Position numbers and translations under genes: made by a program. A stretch of DNA of 64,000 bases, from assembly GCF_000970465.2 (NCBI RefSeq), contig NZ_LAJE02000044.1, forward strand, positions 43,428 to 107,427, written 5' to 3'. Shown here one piece after another: positions 8,137 to 15,757 of this stretch. The notes under the pieces were generated by a model. The model saw nothing but the letters and a program-made list of their open reading frames with translations, was not told where the DNA came from and searched no databases. The DNA comes from Devosia insulae DS-56. GTDB lineage: Bacteria; Pseudomonadota; Alphaproteobacteria; Rhizobiales; Devosiaceae. Every line of letters starts with the position of its first letter. The first letter of the stretch is position 1.

Positions 8137-8973
8137 ATGGTGGGCCACGGGGCCGGCGCGAACCAAGAGGCAAGCGTCATTCCGCCAGTGCTGGTGTTCA
8201 ACGCCGAGGGGCGCTCCCCCTTCGTGCTGGCCTGCGACCACGCCTCGAACCGCTTTCCCGATCGCTATGGCGACCTCGGCCTGACAGCGCACCAGCGGCT
8301 GATGCATGTCGCCTGGGACCCGGGCGCGATGGCGGTGGCGCTGCAGCTCAGCGAATTGCTCGAGGCGCCGCTGGTGGCCTCGACCATCAGCCGGCTGGTG
8401 ATCGACTGCAACCGCGACCATGACGCGCCCGACCTGATCCCGGTGGTGTCGGAGCGGACCGATATTCCCGGCAACAAGGGGATCGGCGACAACGAGCGGG
8501 CGGAGCGGATCGGGGCCTATCACGCGCCGTTTCATGCGGCGCTGCAGGATGTGCTCGACCGGCGCAAGGCCGCCGGGGTCGAGACGGTGCTGGTGACAGT
8601 GCATTCGTTCACCCCGGTCTACAAGGATGTGCCGCGGCCATGGCCGATCGGGCTGATCCACGGGCGGGACGACCGCTTCACCGCGGCGCTGCGCGAGGCG
8701 CTGGCGGCGGATGAGGCAGGCCTCGAGATCGGCTGGAACCAGCCCTACTCGGCGCTCAACGGCGTCACCTACACGCTGGAGCATCACGGCGACGGGCGAG
8801 CGCTCGAATCGTCGATGATCGAGATCCGGCATAACGAAATTCTCGAACCAGAAGGGGTGCGCCTGTGGGCCGCCCGGCTGGCCCGCTGCCTCACAGCCGC
8901 GCTTGGGTCGCGCGGCGGGGCAGCGGCTATCTCGCCGACCGACCAGAACACGTCAGTTCACAGGAGGGTTTGA
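8137..8973 (+). CDS. N-formylglutamate amidohydrolase family protein
   Basis: A 278-residue member of the N-formylglutamate amidohydrolase (HutG-type) family. Motifs include LACDHASNRFP near the start, SRLVIDCNRDHDAPD, TVHSFTPVY and the late TLEHHGDGRALESSMIEIRH; the conserved His and Asp/Glu residues would bind the metal. The family hydrolyses N-acyl bonds on glutamate. No other histidine-degradation gene is present, and its stop overlaps the start of an ethanolamine-type permease (TGATG). I infer that it may cleave a gamma-glutamyl or related amide made by the downstream ligase. The ATG at 8137 is preferred over an upstream TTG. Confidence 0.85.
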   Translation: MVGHGAGANQEASVIPPVLVFNAEGRSPFVLACDHASNRFPDRYGDLGLTAHQRLMHVAWDPGAMAVALQLSELLEAPLVASTISRLVIDCNRDHDAPDLIPVVSERTDIPGNKGIGDNERAERIGAYHAPFHAALQDVLDRRKAAGVETVLVTVHSFTPVYKDVPRPWPIGLIHGRDDRFTAALREALAADEAGLEIGWNQPYSALNGVTYTLEHHGDGRALESSMIEIRHNEILEPEGVRLWAARLARCLTAALGSRGGAAAISPTDQNTSVHRRV

Positions 8974-10496
8974 TGGCTGACATTCCGTCTAGTGCCACGG
9001 GCACGCAGGCGGGTGGTGTGAAATACGCCACCCGCGACAAGACTTACTTCGAGAAGCGCGGCCTGCAGCGCTATGCCGGCATCTGGTCACTGTGGGCGCT
9101 GGGCGTCGGCGCGGTGATCTCGGGCCACTTCTCGGGCTGGAATTTCGGCTTTGCCACCGGCGGCTGGGGCGGCATGCTGGTGGCCGGCGTCATCATCGCC
9201 ATCATGTATCTGGGCCTGACCTTCTCGATCGCCGAGATGAGCCCGGCGCTGCCGCATACCGGCGCCGCCTACTCGTTCGCGCGTAGCTCGATGGGACCCT
9301 GGGGCGGGTTCGTCACCGGACTGTTCGAGAACGTCGAGTACGTGCTGACGCCGGCGGTGATCTGTACGTTCATCTCGGCGTATTTCGGCTCGATCACCGG
9401 GCTCGATACATCGCTCTACCCAGTCTTATGGATCGTGTTCTACGCGATCTTCCTGGCGCTCAACATTTTCGGGGTGGCGCTGAGCTACAAGGTGACGCTG
9501 GCGGTGACGCTGATCTCGCTGGCGGGCCTGGCATTCTTCTACATCAGCGCCTTCGGGCATATCGACTTCTCGCGCTGGGCGCTGAACATCGCACCTGATG
9601 GCTCGGAGCTGCCGGAAGGCGGCGGTGACTGGTTCCCCAAGGGCTTTGGTGGCGTACTCGCCACCCTGCCCTTCGCTGTCTGGCTGTTCCTTGCCATCGA
9701 GCAGGTGCCGCTGGCGGCAGAAGAGTCGGTCGATCCGAAGCGCGATATGCCGCGCGGCATCATGCTGGGCTTTGCGACGCTGGCACTGTCGGCGTTCCTC
9801 GTGGTGCTGCTCAACCCCTCGATCGCAGGGGTCGGTTCGTTCGCACTGGGTTCGTCGCTGGAGCCGGCGCTCGACGGCATCCGCGCCATGTTCCCGGATG
9901 TGAGCTGGGCCACATCGGCCTTCGGCGTCGTGGCGCTGATCGGCCTCGTCGCCTCGTTCCACACCATCCTCTACGCCCAGGGCCGGCAGGTCTATTCGCT
10001 GAGCCGCGCCGGCTATTTCCCGTCGGCGCTGTCTGAAACGCACGCCAAGTACAAAACCCCGCATTTCGCGATGATCGCCGGCGCCGCGCTCGGCCTCGGC
10101 GTGATGCTGGTGATCTGGTACGCCAATGGTGGTGGTGGCAGCGGCGAGACGCAGCTGGGTGACGACATTATCGGCTCGGTGCTGCTCAACATGGCGGTGT
10201 TCGGCGCGATGCTGAGCTACATCGCGCAGGCGGTGAGCTTCATCATCCTCAGGCGCAAACTGCCCAACATAGAGCGCCCCTTCCGCAGCCCGGTGGGCGT
10301 TCCCGGTGCGGTGGTGACCATCATCATCGCGGCGGTGACGCTGGGCTACCAGATCCAGGACCCGAACTTCTTCAAGGGCGTGATCTGGGTGATCGTCTGG
10401 TGCGCCGTCGGCATCGTCTACTTCGCACTGGTCGGGCGCCACAAGCTCATCCTCTCGCCCGAGGAAGAGTTCGCGCTCGAACACGCCAAGAAATAG
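8973..10496 (+). CDS. eat: Ethanolamine permease-type APC transporter
   Basis: A 507-residue APC-superfamily permease with about 12 membrane helices. The N-terminal stretch YFEKRGLQRYAGIWSLWALG, then VGAVISGHFSGWNFGF, AEMSPALPHTGAAYSFARS and GPWGGFVTGLFENVEYVLTP, is the pattern I associate with ethanolamine permeases (Eat/EutP type). The ATG at 8973 has an ideal AGGAGG just upstream and overlaps the preceding TGA, so translation is coupled. It probably imports ethanolamine or a close amino alcohol for the ligase and dehydrogenases downstream. Amino acid transport cannot be excluded. Confidence 0.85.
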   Translation: MADIPSSATGTQAGGVKYATRDKTYFEKRGLQRYAGIWSLWALGVGAVISGHFSGWNFGFATGGWGGMLVAGVIIAIMYLGLTFSIAEMSPALPHTGAAYSFARSSMGPWGGFVTGLFENVEYVLTPAVICTFISAYFGSITGLDTSLYPVLWIVFYAIFLALNIFGVALSYKVTLAVTLISLAGLAFFYISAFGHIDFSRWALNIAPDGSELPEGGGDWFPKGFGGVLATLPFAVWLFLAIEQVPLAAEESVDPKRDMPRGIMLGFATLALSAFLVVLLNPSIAGVGSFALGSSLEPALDGIRAMFPDVSWATSAFGVVALIGLVASFHTILYAQGRQVYSLSRAGYFPSALSETHAKYKTPHFAMIAGAALGLGVMLVIWYANGGGGSGETQLGDDIIGSVLLNMAVFGAMLSYIAQAVSFIILRRKLPNIERPFRSPVGVPGAVVTIIIAAVTLGYQIQDPNFFKGVIWVIVWCAVGIVYFALVGRHKLILSPEEEFALEHAKK

Positions 10497-10503
10497 CGAC
10501 CAC

Positions 10504-10532
10504 GGGGATCGCGGCCCGACGCTGCGATCCCC
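10504..10532 (+). terminator. hairpin between permease and ligase genes
   Basis: GGGGATCGC and GCGATCCCC form a perfect 9-bp stem with an 11-base loop, 8 bases after the permease stop. No T-run follows, so partial attenuation or mRNA-end protection is more likely than full termination. The ligase gene starts 40 bases later. Confidence 0.45.
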
Positions 10533-10571
10533 TCAGCAACAACAAGACCAGCGTTCTGAGGGAGTTCTGCC

Positions 10572-11939
10572 ATGGCACAAGCCGCCTATACGCTCGATCA
10601 ACTGAAGGCCGACGTGAAAGCCGGCGATATCGACACCGTGCTGGTGGCGTTTCCCGACATGCAGGGCCGGCTGATCGGCAAGCGCTTTCAGGCCGAGTTC
10701 TTCCTCGACGGGGCGATCGACGAGACGCATGGCTGCGACTATCTGCTCGCCAACGATATCGATATGGAGCCGGTACCCGGCTACGAGGCGGCCAACTGGG
10801 CCAAGGGCTATGGCGATTTTGTCATGAAACCCGACCTCGCAACGCTGATGAAGGCGGCCTGGCTCGAGGGCACGGCGATCATCCTCGCCGACCTCGTCGA
10901 CCATCACCATCACGAGCCGATCCCGCATAGCCCGCGCGCCATCCTCAAGGCGCAGCTGAAGCGGCTGGAAAAGCTCGGGCTGACGGCGAACTTCGCCTCG
11001 GAGCTGGAGTTCTACCTGTTCGACGAGAGTTTCCGCTCGGCCTGGGACAAAGGTTACAGGAACCTCACCACCGCCGGCTATTACATCCAGGATTACCACA
11101 TCTTCCAGACCACCAAGGAAGAAGGCGTGCTGCGCGACATGCGGCGGCAGTTGCAGGCTTCCGGCATCCCGGTGGAGAATTCCAAGGGCGAATGGGGCCC
11201 GGGGCAGGAAGAGCTCAACGTGCGCTATGCCGATGCGCTGACCATGGCGGACCGGCACGTGGTGATGAAGAACGCGATGAAGGAAATCGCGCATAACCAC
11301 GGCAAGGCCATCACCTTCATGGCCAAGTGGGACTTTGGGCTCGCCGGCTCGTCGAGCCATATCCACATGAGCCTCGCCAAAGGCGGCAAGAACGCCTTCA
11401 TCGATAGCAAGGACAAGCTCGGCATGTCCGACCTGATGAAGCATTTCATGCAGGGGCTGCTGACCTATGCCGGCGACATCACCTATTTCCTCGCGCCGTT
11501 CATCAACTCCTACAAGCGCTTCCAGGCCGGCACCTTCGCGCCGACCAAGGCGATCTGGTCGTCGGACAACCGTACGGCGGGCTTCCGCCTCTGCGGCGAG
11601 AACACCAAGGGGGTGCGCGTAGAATGCCGGATCGGCGGCGCCGATCTCAACCCCTACCTCGCCTATGCGGCGCTGATCGCGGCGGGGCTGAAGGGCGTCG
11701 AGGACAAGCTGCCGCTGGAGCCGGCCTTCACCGGCGACGCCTATGTGGGCGAAAAGCTGCGTGAAGTGCACAAGACGCTGCGCGACGCGATCGCCGCGAT
11801 GCAGAACTCGAGCATGCTGCGTGAGGCGTTCGGCGAGCCGGTGATCGGGCACTATGTGCATACCGGCAACTGGGAGCAGTTCGAGTATGACCGCCGGGTC
11901 ACCGATTGGGAGTTGAAGCGCGGGTTCGAGCGCAGCTAG
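10572..11939 (+). CDS. Glutamine synthetase-like gamma-glutamyl ligase
   Basis: A 455-residue glutamine-synthetase-fold enzyme. It has the N-terminal beta-grasp (PDMQGRLIGKRFQAEFFLD) and then the catalytic domain with SELEFYLFDE (metal-binding Glu), EWGPGQEELN, GSSSHIHMSL, FINSYKRFQAGTFAPTK and VECRIGGADLNPYLAYAA. The sequence resembles the PuuA/GlnT/GlnA4-like group that gamma-glutamylates amines, not true GlnA: the usual adenylylation-site tyrosine region is not recognisable. Its neighbours (permease, ALDH, alcohol dehydrogenase) suggest an amino-alcohol substrate such as ethanolamine. Start supported by GAGGGAG 8 bases upstream. Confidence 0.88.
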   Translation: MAQAAYTLDQLKADVKAGDIDTVLVAFPDMQGRLIGKRFQAEFFLDGAIDETHGCDYLLANDIDMEPVPGYEAANWAKGYGDFVMKPDLATLMKAAWLEGTAIILADLVDHHHHEPIPHSPRAILKAQLKRLEKLGLTANFASELEFYLFDESFRSAWDKGYRNLTTAGYYIQDYHIFQTTKEEGVLRDMRRQLQASGIPVENSKGEWGPGQEELNVRYADALTMADRHVVMKNAMKEIAHNHGKAITFMAKWDFGLAGSSSHIHMSLAKGGKNAFIDSKDKLGMSDLMKHFMQGLLTYAGDITYFLAPFINSYKRFQAGTFAPTKAIWSSDNRTAGFRLCGENTKGVRVECRIGGADLNPYLAYAALIAAGLKGVEDKLPLEPAFTGDAYVGEKLREVHKTLRDAIAAMQNSSMLREAFGEPVIGHYVHTGNWEQFEYDRRVTDWELKRGFERS

Positions 11940-11958
11940 TTACTATTGTGACTCGAGT

Positions 11959-11968
11959 GTACATGTAC
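11959..11968. promoter_or_regulatory. palindrome and possible promoter before the DUF7662-PIN pair
   Basis: GTACATGTAC is a perfect 10-base palindrome, 20 bases after the ligase stop. It overlaps TACTAT at 11966-11971, a fair -10 hexamer. Downstream, TCCGGA-N5-TCCGGA (11979-11995) can fold over the GGAGG ribosome-binding site of the next gene. Together these look like a self-contained, autoregulated control region of the toxin-antitoxin type. The promoter assignment is tentative, as no good -35 sits at the standard distance. Confidence 0.4.
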
Positions 11969-11994
11969 TATCTTACAGTCCGGAGGATTTCCGG

Positions 11995-12423
11995 ATGGCC
12001 AAGTACGATGCGCTGTTGAACCTGCTGGAAGAAGCGACTGGCGAAGTCGAGCTAACGTTCGAGCAGATCGAGCAGACGCTGGGATTCGATTTGCCGGTTT
12101 CGGCACGGCGCTACCCCGCGTGGTGGAGCAACAGCGGCGGGACACATGTGCAGGCGTCGGCCTGGATGGATGCAGGGTACCGCACGGCAGACGTCAATGT
12201 CGGAGCGGGCCGGGTGCGGTTTGTGCCGCACCTTGGATCGGGGTTTGGGGAAATGAAGCAAGCGAAGTTCGAACCTGAGGCTCCCAAGACGCAAGAGAAG
12301 GGACCCAGCGGGCACCATCCTGCTTATGGCGCCCTCAAGGGTCTGATCACGATTCCGGCCGACGTCGACCTCGCTCAGCCGGCGTATGAAGACTGGAAGA
12401 GCCTCTATGGCGAAGCCGAGTGA
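11995..12423 (+). CDS. DUF7662-like protein, putative antitoxin partner
   Basis: A 142-residue protein. The N-terminal part, KYDALLNLLEEATG through LTFEQIEQTLGFDLP, ARRYPAWWSN and AWMDAGYRTADVNVGAGRVRF, matches the pattern I know as DUF7662, a small domain of unknown role. The C-terminal third is charged, with a linker such as EAPKTQEKGPSGHH. GGAGG lies 9 bases upstream of the ATG. Its last 17 bases overlap the next gene, which encodes a PIN-domain nuclease. By position it takes the antitoxin slot of a type II toxin-antitoxin pair, but it resembles no classic VapB or Phd. Antitoxin function is inferred only. Confidence 0.7.
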   Translation: MAKYDALLNLLEEATGEVELTFEQIEQTLGFDLPVSARRYPAWWSNSGGTHVQASAWMDAGYRTADVNVGAGRVRFVPHLGSGFGEMKQAKFEPEAPKTQEKGPSGHHPAYGALKGLITIPADVDLAQPAYEDWKSLYGEAE

Positions 12424-12829
12424 CTTGCTGCTCGACACCTGCGCGGCCATCTGGATGGCGCAGGGGGCGCATCTCGAGCCCGATGCCCTGGGGGCCATCG
12501 ACCAGTCAGGCGAGGAAGGGCGACCCATTCGGCTGTCGCTGATCACCGCGTGGGAGCTGGGGTTGTTGGCGAAGCGTGGGCGGGCAGCGATGGCGCAACC
12601 GCCGGGCGCGATCTTCCGCGCCTTTCTGCAGCTGCCGGGGATCGTGCAACAGGACCTGACAGCGGACATCCTGATCGACTCTTCGCAGCTTCCTCAGCCG
12701 GTTCACGGCGATCCGGCGGATCGGATCATCATTGCCACCGCGCGGGCGCTTGACTTGACGATCGTGACGCGCGACCGACTCATCCTCGATTATGCGGCCC
12801 TTGGGCACGTGCGGGCATTGGCCTGCTAA
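12407..12829 (+). CDS. PIN-domain RNase, VapC-like
   Basis: A 140-residue PIN-domain protein of typical VapC length. The acidic catalytic residues are all visible: Asp in LLLDTCAAIWM, Glu in LITAWELGLLAKRG, and the Asp residues in DPADRIIIATARA and TIVTRDRLILDY. PIN toxins cleave RNA and need a tightly bound antitoxin. The ATG at 12407 (GGAAGAG upstream) overlaps the preceding gene by 17 bases, the usual antitoxin-toxin arrangement. The pair sits between the ligase and aldehyde dehydrogenase genes of a catabolic cluster on the same strand, which is unusual. Confidence 0.88.
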   Translation: MAKPSDLLLDTCAAIWMAQGAHLEPDALGAIDQSGEEGRPIRLSLITAWELGLLAKRGRAAMAQPPGAIFRAFLQLPGIVQQDLTADILIDSSQLPQPVHGDPADRIIIATARALDLTIVTRDRLILDYAALGHVRALAC

Positions 12830-12850
12830 TGGCTTGGAGATGAAGCAACA

Positions 12851-14233
12851 ATGACCGACAGGGTCCAGATCGTCTCGCCCATCGACGGGCGCGTATATGC
12901 CGAGCGCAAGGTCGCCACCGGCGCCGAGATCGACACGGCGGTGGCCAAGACCCGGCGGGCGCGCGAGGTGTGGGCCGAGGTGACGGTCAAGGAGCGGGTG
13001 AAGTTCCTCGAGCACTTCCTCGATGCGCTGCTGGCCAGGAACGACGAGATCGTACCGGAACTGGCCTGGCAGATGGGCCGGCCGGTGCGCTACGGCGGCG
13101 AAAAGCGCGGCGTCGAAGAACGCTCGCGCCATATGATCGGCATCGCCGAGGAGAGCCTCAAGCCGTCGATGCGGCCGGACAAGCCGGGTTTTCAGCGCTG
13201 GATATCGCGCGAGCCGCTGGGCACGGTGATGGTGATCGCGCCGTGGAACTACCCCTACCTTACGGCGATCAACACCATCGTGCCGGCATTGATGGCGGGC
13301 AACGCGGTGCTCCTCAAGCACGCCTCGCAGACGCTGCTGGTGGGGGAGCGCTTCGCCGAGGCGTTCCAGGCGGCTGGGATGCCCGACGGGCTGTTCCAGA
13401 ACCTGGTGCTGAACCACGCCGATACCGAAAAGCTGATCGGCTCGGGCAAGATCGACCACGTCAACTTCACCGGCTCGGTGGAAGGCGGGCGGCGGATCGA
13501 GCGCGCCGCGGCAGGGACATTTGCAACGCTGGGACTGGAGCTCGGCGGCAAGGACCCGGCCTATGTACGCGAAGATGCCAACCTGACGCACGCGGTGGAG
13601 AACCTGGTCGACGGTTCGTTCTTCAACTCCGGGCAGAGCTGCTGCGGGGTGGAGCGCATCTATGTGCACGCCTCGGTCTATGATCGCTTCGTCAAGGATT
13701 TCGTCGAGAACGCCAGGGGCTGGACGCTGGGTAACCCGCTCGACGCCGACACCATGGTCGGTCCGATGGCGACGCCGCGTTTCGCCGACCTGGTGCGCGG
13801 GCAGACGCTGGAAGCGCTGCGCAAAGGCGCCAAGGCGCATCTCAACACCAAGCACGACCTCGACGAGGAGAGCTCGCCTTACCTCGCACCCGAAGTGCTG
13901 ACCAACGTCAACCACCAGATGGCGGTGATGCGCGAGGAAAGCTTCGGGCCGGTGGTCGGCATCATGAAGGTGCGCGACGACGCCGAGGCGATCGAGCTGA
14001 TGAACGACAGCCCGTATGGACTCACCGCCTCGATCTGGACCGAGGACCTCGAGGCGGCAGCCAAGCTTGGATCGAAAGTCGAGACCGGCACGGTGTTCGC
14101 CAATCGCTGCGACTATCTCGACCCGGCGCTGGTGTGGACCGGGGTCAAGGAAACCGGCAAGGGCGGCGCGCTGAGCGAGATCGGCTATGCCAACCTGACG
14201 CAGGCGAAGAGCTATCATCTGAAGAAGGTTTAG
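12851..14233 (+). CDS. NAD(P)-dependent aldehyde dehydrogenase
   Basis: A 460-residue ALDH-superfamily enzyme. It has APWNYPY (catalytic Asn), LELGGKDPAYV (general-base Glu), and NSGQSCCGVERIYV carrying the nucleophilic cysteine next to a second Cys. The C-terminal EESFGPVVGIMKV completes the fold. It oxidises an aldehyde to a carboxylate in the cytoplasm. Between a glutamyl ligase and an iron alcohol dehydrogenase, the natural inference is oxidation of a gamma-glutamylated amino aldehyde, or of the free aldehyde derived from an amino alcohol. It begins 21 bases after the PIN gene. Confidence 0.93.
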   Translation: MTDRVQIVSPIDGRVYAERKVATGAEIDTAVAKTRRAREVWAEVTVKERVKFLEHFLDALLARNDEIVPELAWQMGRPVRYGGEKRGVEERSRHMIGIAEESLKPSMRPDKPGFQRWISREPLGTVMVIAPWNYPYLTAINTIVPALMAGNAVLLKHASQTLLVGERFAEAFQAAGMPDGLFQNLVLNHADTEKLIGSGKIDHVNFTGSVEGGRRIERAAAGTFATLGLELGGKDPAYVREDANLTHAVENLVDGSFFNSGQSCCGVERIYVHASVYDRFVKDFVENARGWTLGNPLDADTMVGPMATPRFADLVRGQTLEALRKGAKAHLNTKHDLDEESSPYLAPEVLTNVNHQMAVMREESFGPVVGIMKVRDDAEAIELMNDSPYGLTASIWTEDLEAAAKLGSKVETGTVFANRCDYLDPALVWTGVKETGKGGALSEIGYANLTQAKSYHLKKV

Positions 14234-14271
14234 GGCACCGCCTCGTTGGGGCACGGTTGGTGCCACCCTCG

Positions 14272-14357
14272 CCGGGTCATTCCCGCGAAAGCGGGAAACT
14301 CCGTTTGGGGTGGTGAGACGTAAAACAGAGATCCCCGCTTTCGCGGGAATGACCCGG
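14272..14357. repeat. dispersed palindromic element, family C copy 1
   Basis: Inverted arms CCGGGTCATTCCCGCG and CGCGGGAATGACCCGG enclose about 55 bases that include a CTCCGTTT and AACAGAG pair. Related copies lie at 38758-38840, 44367-44457 and 51422-51505. It sits in the gap between the aldehyde and alcohol dehydrogenase genes and could be a transcript-processing hairpin. Confidence 0.85.
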
Positions 14358-14386
14358 TGGAGAACTGGGCTATCGGGAGAGCGGGA

Positions 14387-15544
14387 ATGACGACCAAGGC
14401 CAACTGGAATTACCCCACCGCCGTGAAGTTCGGCGCCGGCCGCATTGCGGAGCTGCCGGAGGCGCTGAAGACGGCGGGGATTGCCCGGCCTTTGCTGGTG
14501 ACCGATGCCGGGCTGGTGAATTTGCCGGTGACGCAGAACACGCTGAAGCTGCTGCGCGATGCCGGGATCGAGGTTGGCGTGTTCGCCGACGTCAAGCCCA
14601 ACCCGATCTCGGCCAACGTCAATGCCGGCATCGAGGTGCTGCGCCAGGGAGGGCATGACGGGGTGATCGCCTTCGGCGGCGGCTCGGGGCTCGATACCGG
14701 CAAGGTGATCGCCTTCATGGCAGGGCAGACCCGGCCGATGTGGGATTTCGAGGATATCGGCGACTGGTGGACCCGCGCCGACCCCAAGGGGATTTTCCCG
14801 ATCGTCGCGGTGCCGACCACCGCCGGGACCGGGTCGGAAGTCGGCCGCGCCGGGGTGATCACCGACGAGACGACGCATACCAAGAAGGTGATCTTCCACC
14901 CGCTGATGATGCCCAGGGTGGTGATCGCCGACCCCGAACTGACCGTCGGCATGCCGACCTTCATCACCGTCGGCACCGGGTTCGATGCGCTGGCGCATTG
15001 CCTCGAGGCCTATTGTGCCAAAGGCTATCATCCGCTGGCCGACGGCATCGCGGTGGAAGGCGTGCGGCTGGCGCTCGAGAACCTGCCCAAGGTGGTGGAG
15101 GACCCCAACGATATCGAAGCGCGCGGCCACCTGATGAGTGCGGCAGCGATGGGCGCCGCGGCATTCCAGAAGGGGCTGGGCGCCATCCACTCGCTGAGCC
15201 ACCCGGTGGGCTCGCTCTACGACACGCATCACGGCATGACCAATGCGGTGTTCATGCCCTATGTGCTGGTCGCCAACCGCGATGCGATCGAAGCCAAGAT
15301 CGCCCGGCTCGCTGCCTATTGCGGGCTCTCGCCCAACTTCGATTCGTTCCTGCGCGCCATCAACGGGTTGCGCGCCCGGCTCAACGTTCCCAACACGTTG
15401 AAGGACTTCAAGGTGAGCGGCGAGAAGCGAGAGCTGATCGGCGACATGGCGATCGTCGACCCGACGGCGGGCGGCAACCCGGTGGAGCTGACCAAGAAGC
15501 TGGCGCTGGAAATCTTCGACCGGGCGATGGAGGGGCGGCTGTAG
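14387..15544 (+). CDS. Iron-containing alcohol dehydrogenase
   Basis: A 385-residue group III (Fe-type) alcohol dehydrogenase. It has the nucleotide-binding GGGSGLDTGKVIA and PTTAGTGSEVGRAGVI, the metal ligands in VIADPEL, ALAHCLEAY, IHSLSHPVG and DTHHGMTNAVFMPY. It interconverts an alcohol and an aldehyde with NAD(H). The ATG at 14387 follows GGGAGAGCGGGA; an ATG at 14357 lies inside the repeat element and is rejected. As the last gene of the cluster it could oxidise the alcohol group of gamma-glutamylethanolamide before the aldehyde dehydrogenase acts. Confidence 0.93.
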   Translation: MTTKANWNYPTAVKFGAGRIAELPEALKTAGIARPLLVTDAGLVNLPVTQNTLKLLRDAGIEVGVFADVKPNPISANVNAGIEVLRQGGHDGVIAFGGGSGLDTGKVIAFMAGQTRPMWDFEDIGDWWTRADPKGIFPIVAVPTTAGTGSEVGRAGVITDETTHTKKVIFHPLMMPRVVIADPELTVGMPTFITVGTGFDALAHCLEAYCAKGYHPLADGIAVEGVRLALENLPKVVEDPNDIEARGHLMSAAAMGAAAFQKGLGAIHSLSHPVGSLYDTHHGMTNAVFMPYVLVANRDAIEAKIARLAAYCGLSPNFDSFLRAINGLRARLNVPNTLKDFKVSGEKRELIGDMAIVDPTAGGNPVELTKKLALEIFDRAMEGRL

Positions 15545-15620
15545 CCGCTTGCGACGCGGTACCTCTCATCCGGCGTTACGCGACGAGGGCTTTTGGCCGT
15601 CTACCTGTAGACTGGCGAAC

Positions 15621-15756
15621 TGCCCCTCACCCGCCCGCTGCGCGGGCACCCTCTCCCTCAAGGGGAGAGGGATGCGTGGGACAATATCGTGCCACAACGC
15701 CCCTCTCCCCCTGAGGGAGAGGGTGGCTCGGCGAAGCCGAGACGGGTGAGGGGCAG
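15621..15756. repeat. dispersed inverted-repeat element, family B copy 1
   Basis: Long imperfect inverted arms run from TGCCCCTCACCCG at the left to CGGGTGAGGGGCAGG at the right, with inner arms CCCTCTCCCTCAAGGGG and CCCCTGAGGGAGAGGG. It fills the gap between two convergent genes and ends one base before the stop codon of the mannitol-dehydrogenase-family gene. It may serve as a bidirectional terminator. Similar elements lie at 30173-30329, 37441-37572 and 54143-54276. Confidence 0.8.
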
Positions 15757-15757
15757 G

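Noticed and set aside
8137..8973. Histidine degradation (hutG) assignment
   Set aside because: No other hut gene is present; the context points to amino-alcohol or amine metabolism instead.
12506..15232. A 908-codon open frame on the minus strand across the aldehyde and alcohol dehydrogenase genes
   Set aside because: It is antisense to three clear genes, has no recognisable domain, and such long open antisense frames are normal in GC-rich DNA.
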